Of a DNA stretch of 35,934 nt, positions 14,185 through 21,237 are shown in pieces. The DNA comes from Anaerolineales bacterium (GTDB lineage Bacteria; Chloroflexota; Anaerolineae; Anaerolineales; UBA6663). Made by a program: the position numbers and the translations under genes. The notes under the pieces are model-generated. The model had not been told where the DNA came from. It searched no databases and saw nothing but the letters and a program-made list of their open reading frames with translations. Position 1 is the first letter of the stretch; every line of letters begins with the position of its first letter. The DNA lies in assembly GCA_020850595.1 (NCBI GenBank), contig JADZEK010000175.1, forward strand, positions 1 through 35,934, written 5' to 3'.

Positions 14185-14925
14185 ATGCCCAAACCCCTGA
14201 TCGGCCTCACCACCCAGCGCTGGTCGTCCTCCACCACCCGCCCCAACCAGCGCGTGCAGGGTGAACTGCACGGCTACATTGACGCGGTGCTGGCCGTGGG
14301 CGGGCTGCCGGTGATGATCCCGCTCTCGGTGCAGGGCGCTGACCTGGCCGAGCTGTATGGCTACCTGGCGGGGCTGATCTTGCCCGGCGGCGGCGACATC
14401 GAGCCGGGGCTGTACCGCGCCGCGCCGCACCCGACCACCAACAGCATAGACCCCGACCGCGATCAGGCGGAAATCTGGCTGGCGCGGCAGGCGCTGGCCG
14501 ATGCCAAGCCGCTGCTGGGCATCTGCCGCGGCTTGCAGGTGCTCAACGTGGCGGCGGGCGGCGACTTGATTCAAGACCTGCCCAGCGAGCGGCCCAGCGC
14601 CGACGCGCACTACTACCGCTACCCCGATTACCCGCTCGACTACCCGGCCCACAACGTGCAGGTGGAAGAAGACTCGCTGTTGGCGCGCGTGGTGGGCGAG
14701 CCGATCCTCGAAGTGAACAGCCGCCACCACCAGGCGCTGCAAGCCGTGGCCCCCGGCCTGGCCGTGGCAGGCCGCGCGCCCGACGGCGTGATCGAAGCCG
14801 TGGAAAGCCCGCGCCACCCGTTCGCGCTGGCGGTGCAGTGGCACCCCGAAAACCTGCAAGCCCAGCCCGCCATGCGCGCCCTCTTCGCGCAGTTCGTCGC
14901 CGCCGCGGCCCAGCGCCGCCCCTGA
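14185..14925 (+). CDS. Gamma-glutamyl-gamma-aminobutyrate hydrolase family (peptidase C26)
   Basis: A 246-residue class I glutamine-amidotransferase-like hydrolase of the PuuD group. The nucleophile elbow is LGICRGLQVLN with C114; H220 and E222 in VQWHPE complete the triad. LPGGGDIEP (66-74) forms the oxyanion region, and NSRHHQA (178-184) is also typical. Family members hydrolyse gamma-glutamyl amides such as gamma-glutamyl-GABA in polyamine breakdown. Alternatives are glutamine-related side-chain hydrolysis or polyglutamate removal. No other putrescine-pathway gene is nearby, and glutamate racemase follows 8 bp downstream, so glutamate metabolism is a shared theme. High GC composition resumes here, just after the island. 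Confidence 0.85.
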   Translation: MPKPLIGLTTQRWSSSTTRPNQRVQGELHGYIDAVLAVGGLPVMIPLSVQGADLAELYGYLAGLILPGGGDIEPGLYRAAPHPTTNSIDPDRDQAEIWLARQALADAKPLLGICRGLQVLNVAAGGDLIQDLPSERPSADAHYYRYPDYPLDYPAHNVQVEEDSLLARVVGEPILEVNSRHHQALQAVAPGLAVAGRAPDGVIEAVESPRHPFALAVQWHPENLQAQPAMRALFAQFVAAAAQRRP

Positions 14926-14933
14926 CCCAACGT

Positions 14934-15779
14934 ATGCCGCTGCCGGTCCTGGGAGTCTTTGATTCCGGGTTGGGCGGCCTCAGCGTCCTGCGCGAAATTC
15001 GGCGCGCGCTGCCGGGCGTGCCGCTGGCCTACGTGGCCGACCAGGCGCACGTGCCCTACGGGGCGCGGCCGCTGGCCGAGGTGCGCGGCTTTGCCGAGGG
15101 CATCACGCGCTACTTGCAGGCGCAAGGCGCGCCGGTGGTGGTGGTCGCCTGTCACACCGCCTCGGCCGCCGCGCTGGCGGCGCTGCGCCAGAACCCGGAG
15201 CTCGCCGGGTTGCGGGTCGTGGGCATGGAGCCGGCGGTGAAGCCCGCCGTGGAGGTCACGCGCACGGGCGTGGTGGGCGTGCTGGCGACGCCCGCCACCT
15301 TTCAGGGCGAGTTGTATGCCGCGGTGGTGGAGCGCTTCGCGCAGGGGGTCACCGTGATCCAGCAGGTGTGCCCCGGCCTGGTACAGCAGATTGAGGCCGG
15401 GCGGCTAGACACGCCCGACACCGAGGCCATGCTGCGCGGCTGGGTCGCGCCGCTACTGGCGCGCGGCATAGACGCGCTGGTGCTGGGCTGCACCCACTAC
15501 CCGTTTGTGATCCCGCTCTTGCAGAAAATCTGCGGCCTCGGCGTGCGCGTGATTGACCCGGCCCCGGCCGTGGCGCGGCAGGCGGCGCGGATGTGGGCGG
15601 CGGTGGGCGCTGACCGCCCGAGCGCGCCCGCGGCCGCCCTGGACTACGCCACCAGCGGCGACCCAACGACCTTCGCCGCGGCGCTGCCGGCGTTGGGCCT
15701 GCCGCCCGGCGCGGTGCGCAGCCTGCGCTGGCAGGGCGGCGCGCTCATCGCCTCCACGATAGAACCACCCCAAAGTTGA
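14934..15779 (+). CDS. murI: Glutamate racemase
   Basis: A 281-residue enzyme interconverting L- and D-glutamate for peptidoglycan synthesis. Key features are DSGLGGLSVLREI at 10-22, YVADQAHVPYG at 33-43, catalytic C73 in VACHTASA and catalytic C186 in LGCTHYPF. The first cysteine is usually followed by Asn (CNTAS); here it is His. The length is normal for the family. The ATG at 14934 lies 8 bp after the preceding stop with no visible Shine-Dalgarno, so translation is probably coupled. An upstream in-frame start would overlap the hydrolase by 88 bp and is rejected. Presence of murI implies peptidoglycan, consistent with the LysM lipoprotein. Confidence 0.93.
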   Translation: MPLPVLGVFDSGLGGLSVLREIRRALPGVPLAYVADQAHVPYGARPLAEVRGFAEGITRYLQAQGAPVVVVACHTASAAALAALRQNPELAGLRVVGMEPAVKPAVEVTRTGVVGVLATPATFQGELYAAVVERFAQGVTVIQQVCPGLVQQIEAGRLDTPDTEAMLRGWVAPLLARGIDALVLGCTHYPFVIPLLQKICGLGVRVIDPAPAVARQAARMWAAVGADRPSAPAAALDYATSGDPTTFAAALPALGLPPGAVRSLRWQGGALIASTIEPPQS

Positions 15780-15799
15780 TCGCCTTGATTTAGTCGCAG

Positions 15800-15828
15800 T
15801 TGCAAATAATTCGCAATACCGGTATCAT
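15800..15828 (+). promoter_or_regulatory. Promoter with Fur-type operator for the dtxR-fur operon
   Basis: TTGCAA (15800-15805), 17-bp spacer and TATCAT (15823-15828) form a sigma-70-type promoter. The palindrome TTGCAAATAATTCGCAA (15800-15816) is an 8-1-8 inverted repeat with one mismatch, the layout of Fur/Zur/Nur-family boxes, and covers the -35. A second palindrome, ATACCGGTAT (15816-15825), overlaps the -10. Autoregulation by the downstream Fur or DtxR protein is inferred. The leader is about 80 nt. Confidence 0.7.
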
Positions 15829-15916
15829 AAAGTGCATAATTTAGGGTATCAATATCGGCTTACACACCAGCCATTAGCGCCTGCTCGCTTGTGGGTTGAC
15901 CAAAGGGGACCACTTT

Positions 15917-16576
15917 ATGAAGATCAGCCCGATCATGCGCGAGTATCTGGGGGAGATTTACCGCCTGGCGCGCAGCCCGGAGGGGGTGAGCACCTCGGCG
16001 CTGGCCGAGCGGCTGGAGGTCTCGCCCTCGGCCGTCGCGCGCATGCTGCGCCGACTTGACGCGGCGGGCATGCTCAGCCATGTGCCGTACCAGGGCGTAC
16101 AGCTCACGCCGCAGGGCGAACGCGAGGCGCTGGCCGCCATCCGCCGCCACCGCCTGCTGGAGGCCTTCCTGGTCAACGTGATGGGCTTCCACTGGGACGA
16201 GGTGCACGAGCAGGCGCACGGCCTGCAACTCACCATCACTGACGCTTTTGAAGACCGCATGGACATCGTGGCGGGGTTCCCCACCCACTGCCCGCACGGC
16301 GACCCGATCCCCACCAAAGACGGCCGCATGGCCGCCACGGACGACTGCCCCCTGCCCGACCTGCCGCCCAACACCACCGCCGTGCTGCGCCGCGTGAAGA
16401 CCACCGACGGCGAGAAGCTGCGCTACCTGGAAGAACTGGGCCTGATGCCCGGCAGCGCGCTGCGCGTTATCCACCACGCGCCGTTTAACGGGCCGCTGCG
16501 CCTGCAAGCCAACGGCCGCGACCACGTCATCGGCATGGAGCTGGCCAAGACGCTGCGGGTCACGCCGGCGGATTGA
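15917..16576 (+). CDS. DtxR/MntR-family metal-dependent repressor with FeoA domain
   Basis: A 219-residue metalloregulator. Residues 1-65 form the winged helix (STSALAERLEVSPSAVARMLRRL), and 66-140 the metal-binding and dimerisation domain, with RRHRLLEAFLVNVMGFHWDEVHEQAHGL and a THCPHGDPIP loop whose His and Cys are likely ligands. Residues about 145-215 form a FeoA/SH3-like domain (LRYLEELGLMPGSALRV). Such proteins repress iron or manganese uptake genes when metal is bound. The ATG at 15917 follows AGGGG by 8 nt; a TTG 21 nt upstream is rejected because it precedes that site. The stop overlaps the start of fur (TGATG), so the two are translationally coupled. Fe versus Mn cannot be decided here. 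Confidence 0.9.
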   Translation: MKISPIMREYLGEIYRLARSPEGVSTSALAERLEVSPSAVARMLRRLDAAGMLSHVPYQGVQLTPQGEREALAAIRRHRLLEAFLVNVMGFHWDEVHEQAHGLQLTITDAFEDRMDIVAGFPTHCPHGDPIPTKDGRMAATDDCPLPDLPPNTTAVLRRVKTTDGEKLRYLEELGLMPGSALRVIHHAPFNGPLRLQANGRDHVIGMELAKTLRVTPAD

Positions 16577-17025
16577 TGGCGATCAACGAGGCAGAAATTC
16601 TGGAGACGATGCGGCTGGCGGGCTACCGGCTGACCGGCCCACGCCGCAAACTGGTAGACCTGCTGGTGCAGGCCGGCGCGCCGCTGACAGCGGAGGAGAT
16701 TCACCAACTGGCCCGGCGCGCCCGCCTGAACGCCAACCTCTCCACCATCTACCGCAATTTGGCGACCTTCTGCGAGATGGGCTGGCTGGAGGCGGTGCCG
16801 GGCCCGAACGGCGAGCGCCACTATCAGATTCACAACGCCGACGAGCGCATGTCGGTCAGGTGCCTGGACTGCGGCCAACTGACGACGCTGAACGTGGCGC
16901 CGGGCCAACGGCTGAACGCCGTGGTGCGCGAGCTGGGCTTCAACGCCGACAGCCTGCGGGTGACGCTGGCCGCCCACTGCGCCCACCCCTGCGAGCACAA
17001 AGACAGCGGCAAACCAGCGCTGTAG
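16576..17025 (+). CDS. Fur-family metal-responsive repressor
   Basis: A 149-residue ferric uptake regulator family protein. The helix-turn-helix ends in NLSTIYRNLATFCEMGWL (54-71); the metal and dimer domain has RHYQIHN (81-87), the zinc knuckle C96-x2-C99 (RCLDCG) and a C-terminal pair C135 and C139 (HCAHPCEH). Family members include Fur, Zur, PerR, Mur and Nur; the sequence alone does not separate them. The ATG shares its A with the dtxR stop codon (TGATG), so it is translated by coupling. A Fur-type box over the operon promoter suggests autoregulation. An intrinsic terminator follows 37 bp after the stop. Confidence 0.9.
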   Translation: MAINEAEILETMRLAGYRLTGPRRKLVDLLVQAGAPLTAEEIHQLARRARLNANLSTIYRNLATFCEMGWLEAVPGPNGERHYQIHNADERMSVRCLDCGQLTTLNVAPGQRLNAVVRELGFNADSLRVTLAAHCAHPCEHKDSGKPAL

Positions 17026-17041
17026 GCTCAGGCGGCGCGGC

Positions 17042-17166
17042 TTGGGATAAGCCAAGACGAACGAGCGGGGCCACCTGGCTCCCGCCCGTTTTTTATTCTG
17101 AGTCTCAGCCCCCCGCCCCGCTGCGGTTTTATCCCAAATCGAGCGTTTGGGATAAGTTTGGGATAA
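17042..17166. repeat. Four copies of TTTGGGATAA, one inverted
   Basis: TTGGGATAA occurs at 17042-17050, TTATCCCAAA (inverted) at 17129-17138, and TTTGGGATAA at 17146-17155 and 17157-17166, the last two 11 bp apart. The inverted and third copies can form a 10-bp stem with a 7-nt loop. They lie between the converging fur and AlbA-type genes; the last copy is 8 bp from the AlbA gene stop. Confidence 0.75.
17062..17094 (+). terminator. Intrinsic terminator of the dtxR-fur operon
   Basis: CGAGCGGGGCCA pairs imperfectly with TGGCTCCCGCCCG (one mismatch, one bulge) and is followed by TTTTTTA. Confidence 0.75.
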
Positions 17167-17174
17167 ACACCCCC

Positions 17175-18536
17175 CTACTTCAGAATGTAATACGTCCCCT
17201 TCTTCGCGCCGATGCGCAGCAGCAGCCCGCGATCCACCAGGTCGTTCAAGTCCAGCCGCAGCGTCTCCGGCGTCACGTCCGGGCACTGCTCGCGGTACTC
17301 GCGGTTGGTGATGCTGCCGTGCTCGCGCACATAGGCCACCGCCCGCGCCTGGCGCTCGTTCATCTGCGTCTCCCAGCGCGGGACGGCGCGGCGCTCGCGT
17401 GAGTTGGAGAGGATGACCGTAAAGGCGTACGGCGCGGCCTTGAACTTGGGCGGCGGGTGGCCGTCCTGGGCCATGTCCGCGATCATGCGGTCAATGCCGA
17501 GGCCGAGTTCCTCGATGTAGCCCCACTGGAACAGCCCGGCCACCAGGCGCGGGTTGCGCGAGAAGTGCTCCTCGACCAGGTTGTCCACCGTCATGAAGCC
17601 GGGCAGCCCGCCCGGGCTGATGACCTCCAGCCGGTCGGCGTACATGCGGATCTCGATGCGGCGGCCCTTGAGGCGGTAGTCGCGGTGGCACACGGCGTTC
17701 ACCAGCGCCTCGCGCACGGCAAAGGGCGGGTATTCGGGCTGCTCCTCGCGCTCCAACCCCTTCACCACCGCGCCTACGCTCATCTCGCTCCAGGCGATCT
17801 GCCAGGCGTTCTCGATGACGCGCGCCAGCGGGCCGCCTACTTCCTCGCGTCGGCCATAGCCCGCCAGCCCGTCCTCGCCGCGCGGCTCGGCGCCCACGAA
17901 CTTCACGAAGACCAGCCCGGCCTGGGGCAGGAACTGCTGCGGGTTGCGGCCAAAGAGCAGCAGGCCGCTGGTGGTCGGGCGGCCATACTCGTCCGTCGCG
18001 CCGATCTCGCGCAGCACCACGTCGGGCGGGTCGGTCACGGGGCGGCGCTGGCGCAGGGCGCGCTTCTCCAGGTACTCGGCAATCACCACGTCGTCCAGGT
18101 CGGCGCGGCGCGCGCCAGGGACGACCTCCGCCTCGAAGTCGCTGGAGGATTTGGTGGCGGCCAGTTGGCGAATCTCCTCGCCGCCGAGGGGGCGGTTCTG
18201 GCTGCCGGCGCGGATGAGCACGCGGCCGTCGGCCAGCGAGTGCAGCTCGGGCGAGCGCGGCACGCTGATGGCGTAGGACTCGCCCTCCGGGCCTTCCAAC
18301 TGATCCCAGCCAGTGACCACCGGCGGGCGGCACAGGCGCTCGGCGGCGCGCAGCAGGCCCTCTAGCTCGTCGGCGTACACGCGGCCCACCGGCCGGCCGC
18401 GCTCATCCAGCCCGATGACGACCGTGCCGCCTTCCGAGTTGGCGAAGGCCACCAGGCACTCGGCCAGGGTTTCGGCCTCGGCGCTGGGCAGATAGACCAC
18501 CAGCGGACCGGGGGGTTTGAGCGACAGGCGCGCCAT
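17175..18536 (-). CDS. AlbA_2 (Schlafen-type) ATP-binding putative regulator
   Basis: A 453-residue protein of the COG2865 kind. Residues about 15-130 form an AlbA_2/Schlafen putative DNA-binding domain (CLVAFANSEGGTVVIGLDERG, then VLIRAGSQNRPL). Residues about 272-312 contain a GHKL-like ATP-binding signature (FAVREALVNAVCHRDY, then MYADRLEVISPGGLP). Residues about 385-453 form a winged helix (REHGSITNREYREQCPDVTPETLRLDLNDLVDRGLL). Members are usually annotated as transcriptional regulators, with little direct evidence. The ATG lies 3 bp after the gyrA stop, so it is in an operon with gyrA. Several TTTGGGATAA repeats lie just beyond its stop and could be its own binding sites (speculative). 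Confidence 0.82.
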   Translation of the reverse strand: MARLSLKPPGPLVVYLPSAEAETLAECLVAFANSEGGTVVIGLDERGRPVGRVYADELEGLLRAAERLCRPPVVTGWDQLEGPEGESYAISVPRSPELHSLADGRVLIRAGSQNRPLGGEEIRQLAATKSSSDFEAEVVPGARRADLDDVVIAEYLEKRALRQRRPVTDPPDVVLREIGATDEYGRPTTSGLLLFGRNPQQFLPQAGLVFVKFVGAEPRGEDGLAGYGRREEVGGPLARVIENAWQIAWSEMSVGAVVKGLEREEQPEYPPFAVREALVNAVCHRDYRLKGRRIEIRMYADRLEVISPGGLPGFMTVDNLVEEHFSRNPRLVAGLFQWGYIEELGLGIDRMIADMAQDGHPPPKFKAAPYAFTVILSNSRERRAVPRWETQMNERQARAVAYVREHGSITNREYREQCPDVTPETLRLDLNDLVDRGLLLRIGAKKGTYYILK

Positions 18537-18539
18537 GGG

Positions 18540-21221
18540 TTAGGCGCCGGCGCCGTTGGACGACGGCTGGGATTCGCCCGCGCCATCGGCCGCCGCCGCT
18601 TCGGCCTCCAGCGTCGCCGCTTCGGCCGGCACCGCCGTGCCGCTAGCGCTGTACTCAGCGCCGTCGCCGTTGTCGCGGCTGCCGTTGGGGGCCTCGCCCA
18701 CGGGCGCCAGATCGGCCACCGCCAGCCGGGCCACGGAGGCCACCGTGTCGGCCTCGCGCAGGTTGATCAGGCGCGTGCCCATGGTGGCGCGACCGGCGCG
18801 GCGGATGTCGCGCACCTTCAGGCGCAGCGCCAGCCCGGCGGTGGAGATGATGGTCAGCTCGTCGTCGGGGTGCACCACGCGCGCCGCCACGATGATGCCG
18901 GTGCCGCCCTCGCCGTCTATCTTGTGCTTGTCGAGCGTGAGCACGCCTCCGGTGGCGCGCCCCTTGGCCGGGTATTCGCTCAGCGGCGTGCGCTTACCGT
19001 AGCCGTTGCGGGTCACCACCAGCAGTTCGCAGGCCTCGTCCACCACGTCCACGCTGGTCACGTAGTCGTCCACGCCGCCGGCCTCGTCCTCGCCCTTGAG
19101 GGCGATGGCCGTCACGCCCGCCGCCTGGCGACCCATGGCCCGCACGGCGTCCTCGGCGTAGCGCAGCGCCTTGCCGCGCTCGGTGATGAGGATGATCTCC
19201 TTGCGCCCGTCGGTCAGCTTGGCCCAACCCAGCCGGTCGCCTTCTTCCAGGTTGGTGGCGATCAGGCCGGAGGGCCGCACCGCCGCGAACTCGCTCATCG
19301 AGACGCGCTTGATGCGGCCGTTGCGCGTGACCATGACGCAGTAGCTGCCGTCGTCGAAGCTGGGCACGGGCAGCGCCGCGGTGATCTGCTCGCCACTGCT
19401 GATCGCCAGGATGTTGGTCAGCGCCACGCCCTTGTCGGCGCGGCCCGCGTCGGGGATCTGGTAGACGCGCTCGGAGTAGACCTTGCCCTTGTCCGAGAAG
19501 AACAAGAGCGTGTCGAGCGAGCGGGCGGGCACCAGGTAAAGCACCTCGTCCTCGCCGCGCAGGCCCTGCCCGGTGACGCCCCGGCCGCCGCGCCCCTGGG
19601 TGCGGTATTCCTTGGCGGCCACGCGCTTGATGTAGCCGCGCGCCGTGATCGAGATCAGCACGGCCTCATCGGGCACCAGGTCTTCGTCGCGCAAATCTTC
19701 GGCGGCGTCGGGGACAAGGCGCGTGCGGCGCTCGTCGCCGTAGCGCTCTACCAGGTCGCGCAGGTCGCTCTGGATGAGCGCCAGCACCTTCTTGGGGTGC
19801 GCCAGCAGGTCTTCGTAGTGGGCGATGGTCTTAAGCAGCTCGGCGTGCTCTTCTTCGATCTTCAGACGCTCCAGCGCGGCCAGCCGCCGCAACTGCATGT
19901 CGAGGATGGCCTGGGCCTGGGGCTCGCTCAGGTTGAGGCGGCCCATCAGGTTCTGGCGCGCGGTCTCGGCGTCGGCGCTCTCGCGGATGATGCGGATGAC
20001 CTGGTCCAGGTTGGCCAGCGCGATCAGCAGGCCGTCGAGGATATGCGCGCGGGCGCGGGCCTTGGCCAGCTCGAAGGTGGTGCGGCGGGTGATCACGCTG
20101 CGGCGGTGCTCGATGAAGAGCTGCAGCGCGCGCTTGAGTGTCAGGGTGCGCGGTTCGCTGCGGCCGTTTTCGTCGGCCACCAGCGCCAGCAGTTGCACGC
20201 CAAAGGTGCTTTGCAGCACGGTGTACTTAAAGAGTTGGTTGAGCACCTTGCGCGGCTGCGCCCCGCGCTTGAGCTCGATGATGATGGACAGCCCGCGCCG
20301 GTCCGATTCGTCGCGCAGATCGGAAATTTGGTCCAGCCGGCCCTCGCGCACCAGGTCGGCAATGCGCTCGATCAGCGCCGCCTTGTTGACCTGATAGGGA
20401 ATTTAGGTGACAACGATGCGGCTGCGGCTGCTCGACATCTCCTCGATGTGGGCCACGGCGCGCATCACAATGCGGCCGCGCCCGGTGGCGTAGGCCGCGA
20501 GGATGCCCTCGCTGCCCATGATCAGCCCACCGGTGGGGAAGTCCGGCCCCTTGACGAAGCGCAGCAGCTCCTCGACCGTCACGTCTTCGATCTCGTCGTA
20601 GCGGTCAATCAGGTAGCTGATGGCGTCGGCCAACTCGCCCAGGTTGTGCGGAGGGATGTTGGTGGCCATGCCCACCGCGATGCCGCTGGTGCCGTTGAGC
20701 AACAGGTTGGGCAGGCGCGCGGGCAGCACGTCCGGCTCTTGCAGCGACCCGTCAAAGTTGTCATTGAAGTTGACGGTGTCTTTGTCAATGTCGGCCAGCA
20801 TTTCCTCGGCCGTGCGCGCCAGCTTGGCCTCAGTGTAGCGCATGGCCGCGGGCGGGTCGCCGTCCACCGAGCCGAAGTTGCCCTGGCCGTCAATGAGCCT
20901 GTCGCGCATGGAGAAGTCCTGCGCCATGCGCGCCATGGCGTCGTACACGGCCATGTCGCCGTGCGGGTGATACTTGCCGAGCACCTCGCCCACGATGCGG
21001 GCCGACTTCTTGTGCGAGCCGTTGGCGCGGATGCCCATGTCGTGCATGGCATACAGGATGCGGCGGTGCACCGGCTTGAGGCCGTCGCGCGCATCGGGCA
21101 GGGCGCGCGCCACGATCACGCTCATGGCATAGTCGAGGTAGGCGTCGCGCATCTGGCCGTCAATATCCACCGCCTTGATCTTAGGCGGCTCGGGCGCCTG
21201 GGGAACCGGTCCGTCGCTCAT
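18540..21221 (-). CDS. gyrA: DNA gyrase subunit A, interrupted by an in-frame TAA
   Basis: The frame from 21221 to 18540 is continuous over 894 codons and encodes a full GyrA, except that codon 273 is TAA (20403-20405). The motif should read RIVVTEIPYQVNKA; the Glu is replaced by stop, a single change from GAA. Catalytic Tyr is Y129 (AMRYTEAKL); the quinolone region reads HPHGDMAVYDAM, with Met90 at the E. coli Ser83 position. The tower and coiled-coil follow, then a C-terminal wrapping domain with the GyrA-box-like QGRGGRG near 543-549 and an acidic/Ala-rich tail. The ATG is preceded by AAAGGG. It lies 16 bp after a giant membrane protein gene. Whether the stop is real, a strain variant or a sequence error is open. 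Confidence 0.93.
20403..20405 (-). other. In-frame TAA replacing a conserved Glu codon in gyrA
   Basis: On the minus strand the codons read ATC GTT GTC ACC TAA ATT CCC TAT CAG GTC AAC. The reading frame is unchanged on both sides and homology continues without a gap, so this is a point nonsense change (GAA to TAA) and not a frameshift. No ribosome-binding site or plausible restart lies directly after it; the next possible start is a GTG at 20351, 18 codons downstream. Confidence 0.95.
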
Positions 21222-21237
21222 ACGTCCCTTTCTACGC

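Noticed and set aside
20403..20405. TAA recoded as an amino acid genome-wide
   Set aside because: TAA ends several other genes in the window at the expected family length, such as rplS and the acylase.
20351..21221. Reading gyrA as two separate genes (272 and 603 residues)
   Set aside because: The second piece would start within a conserved motif, without a ribosome-binding site, and homology is gapless through the TAA; one interrupted gene fits better.
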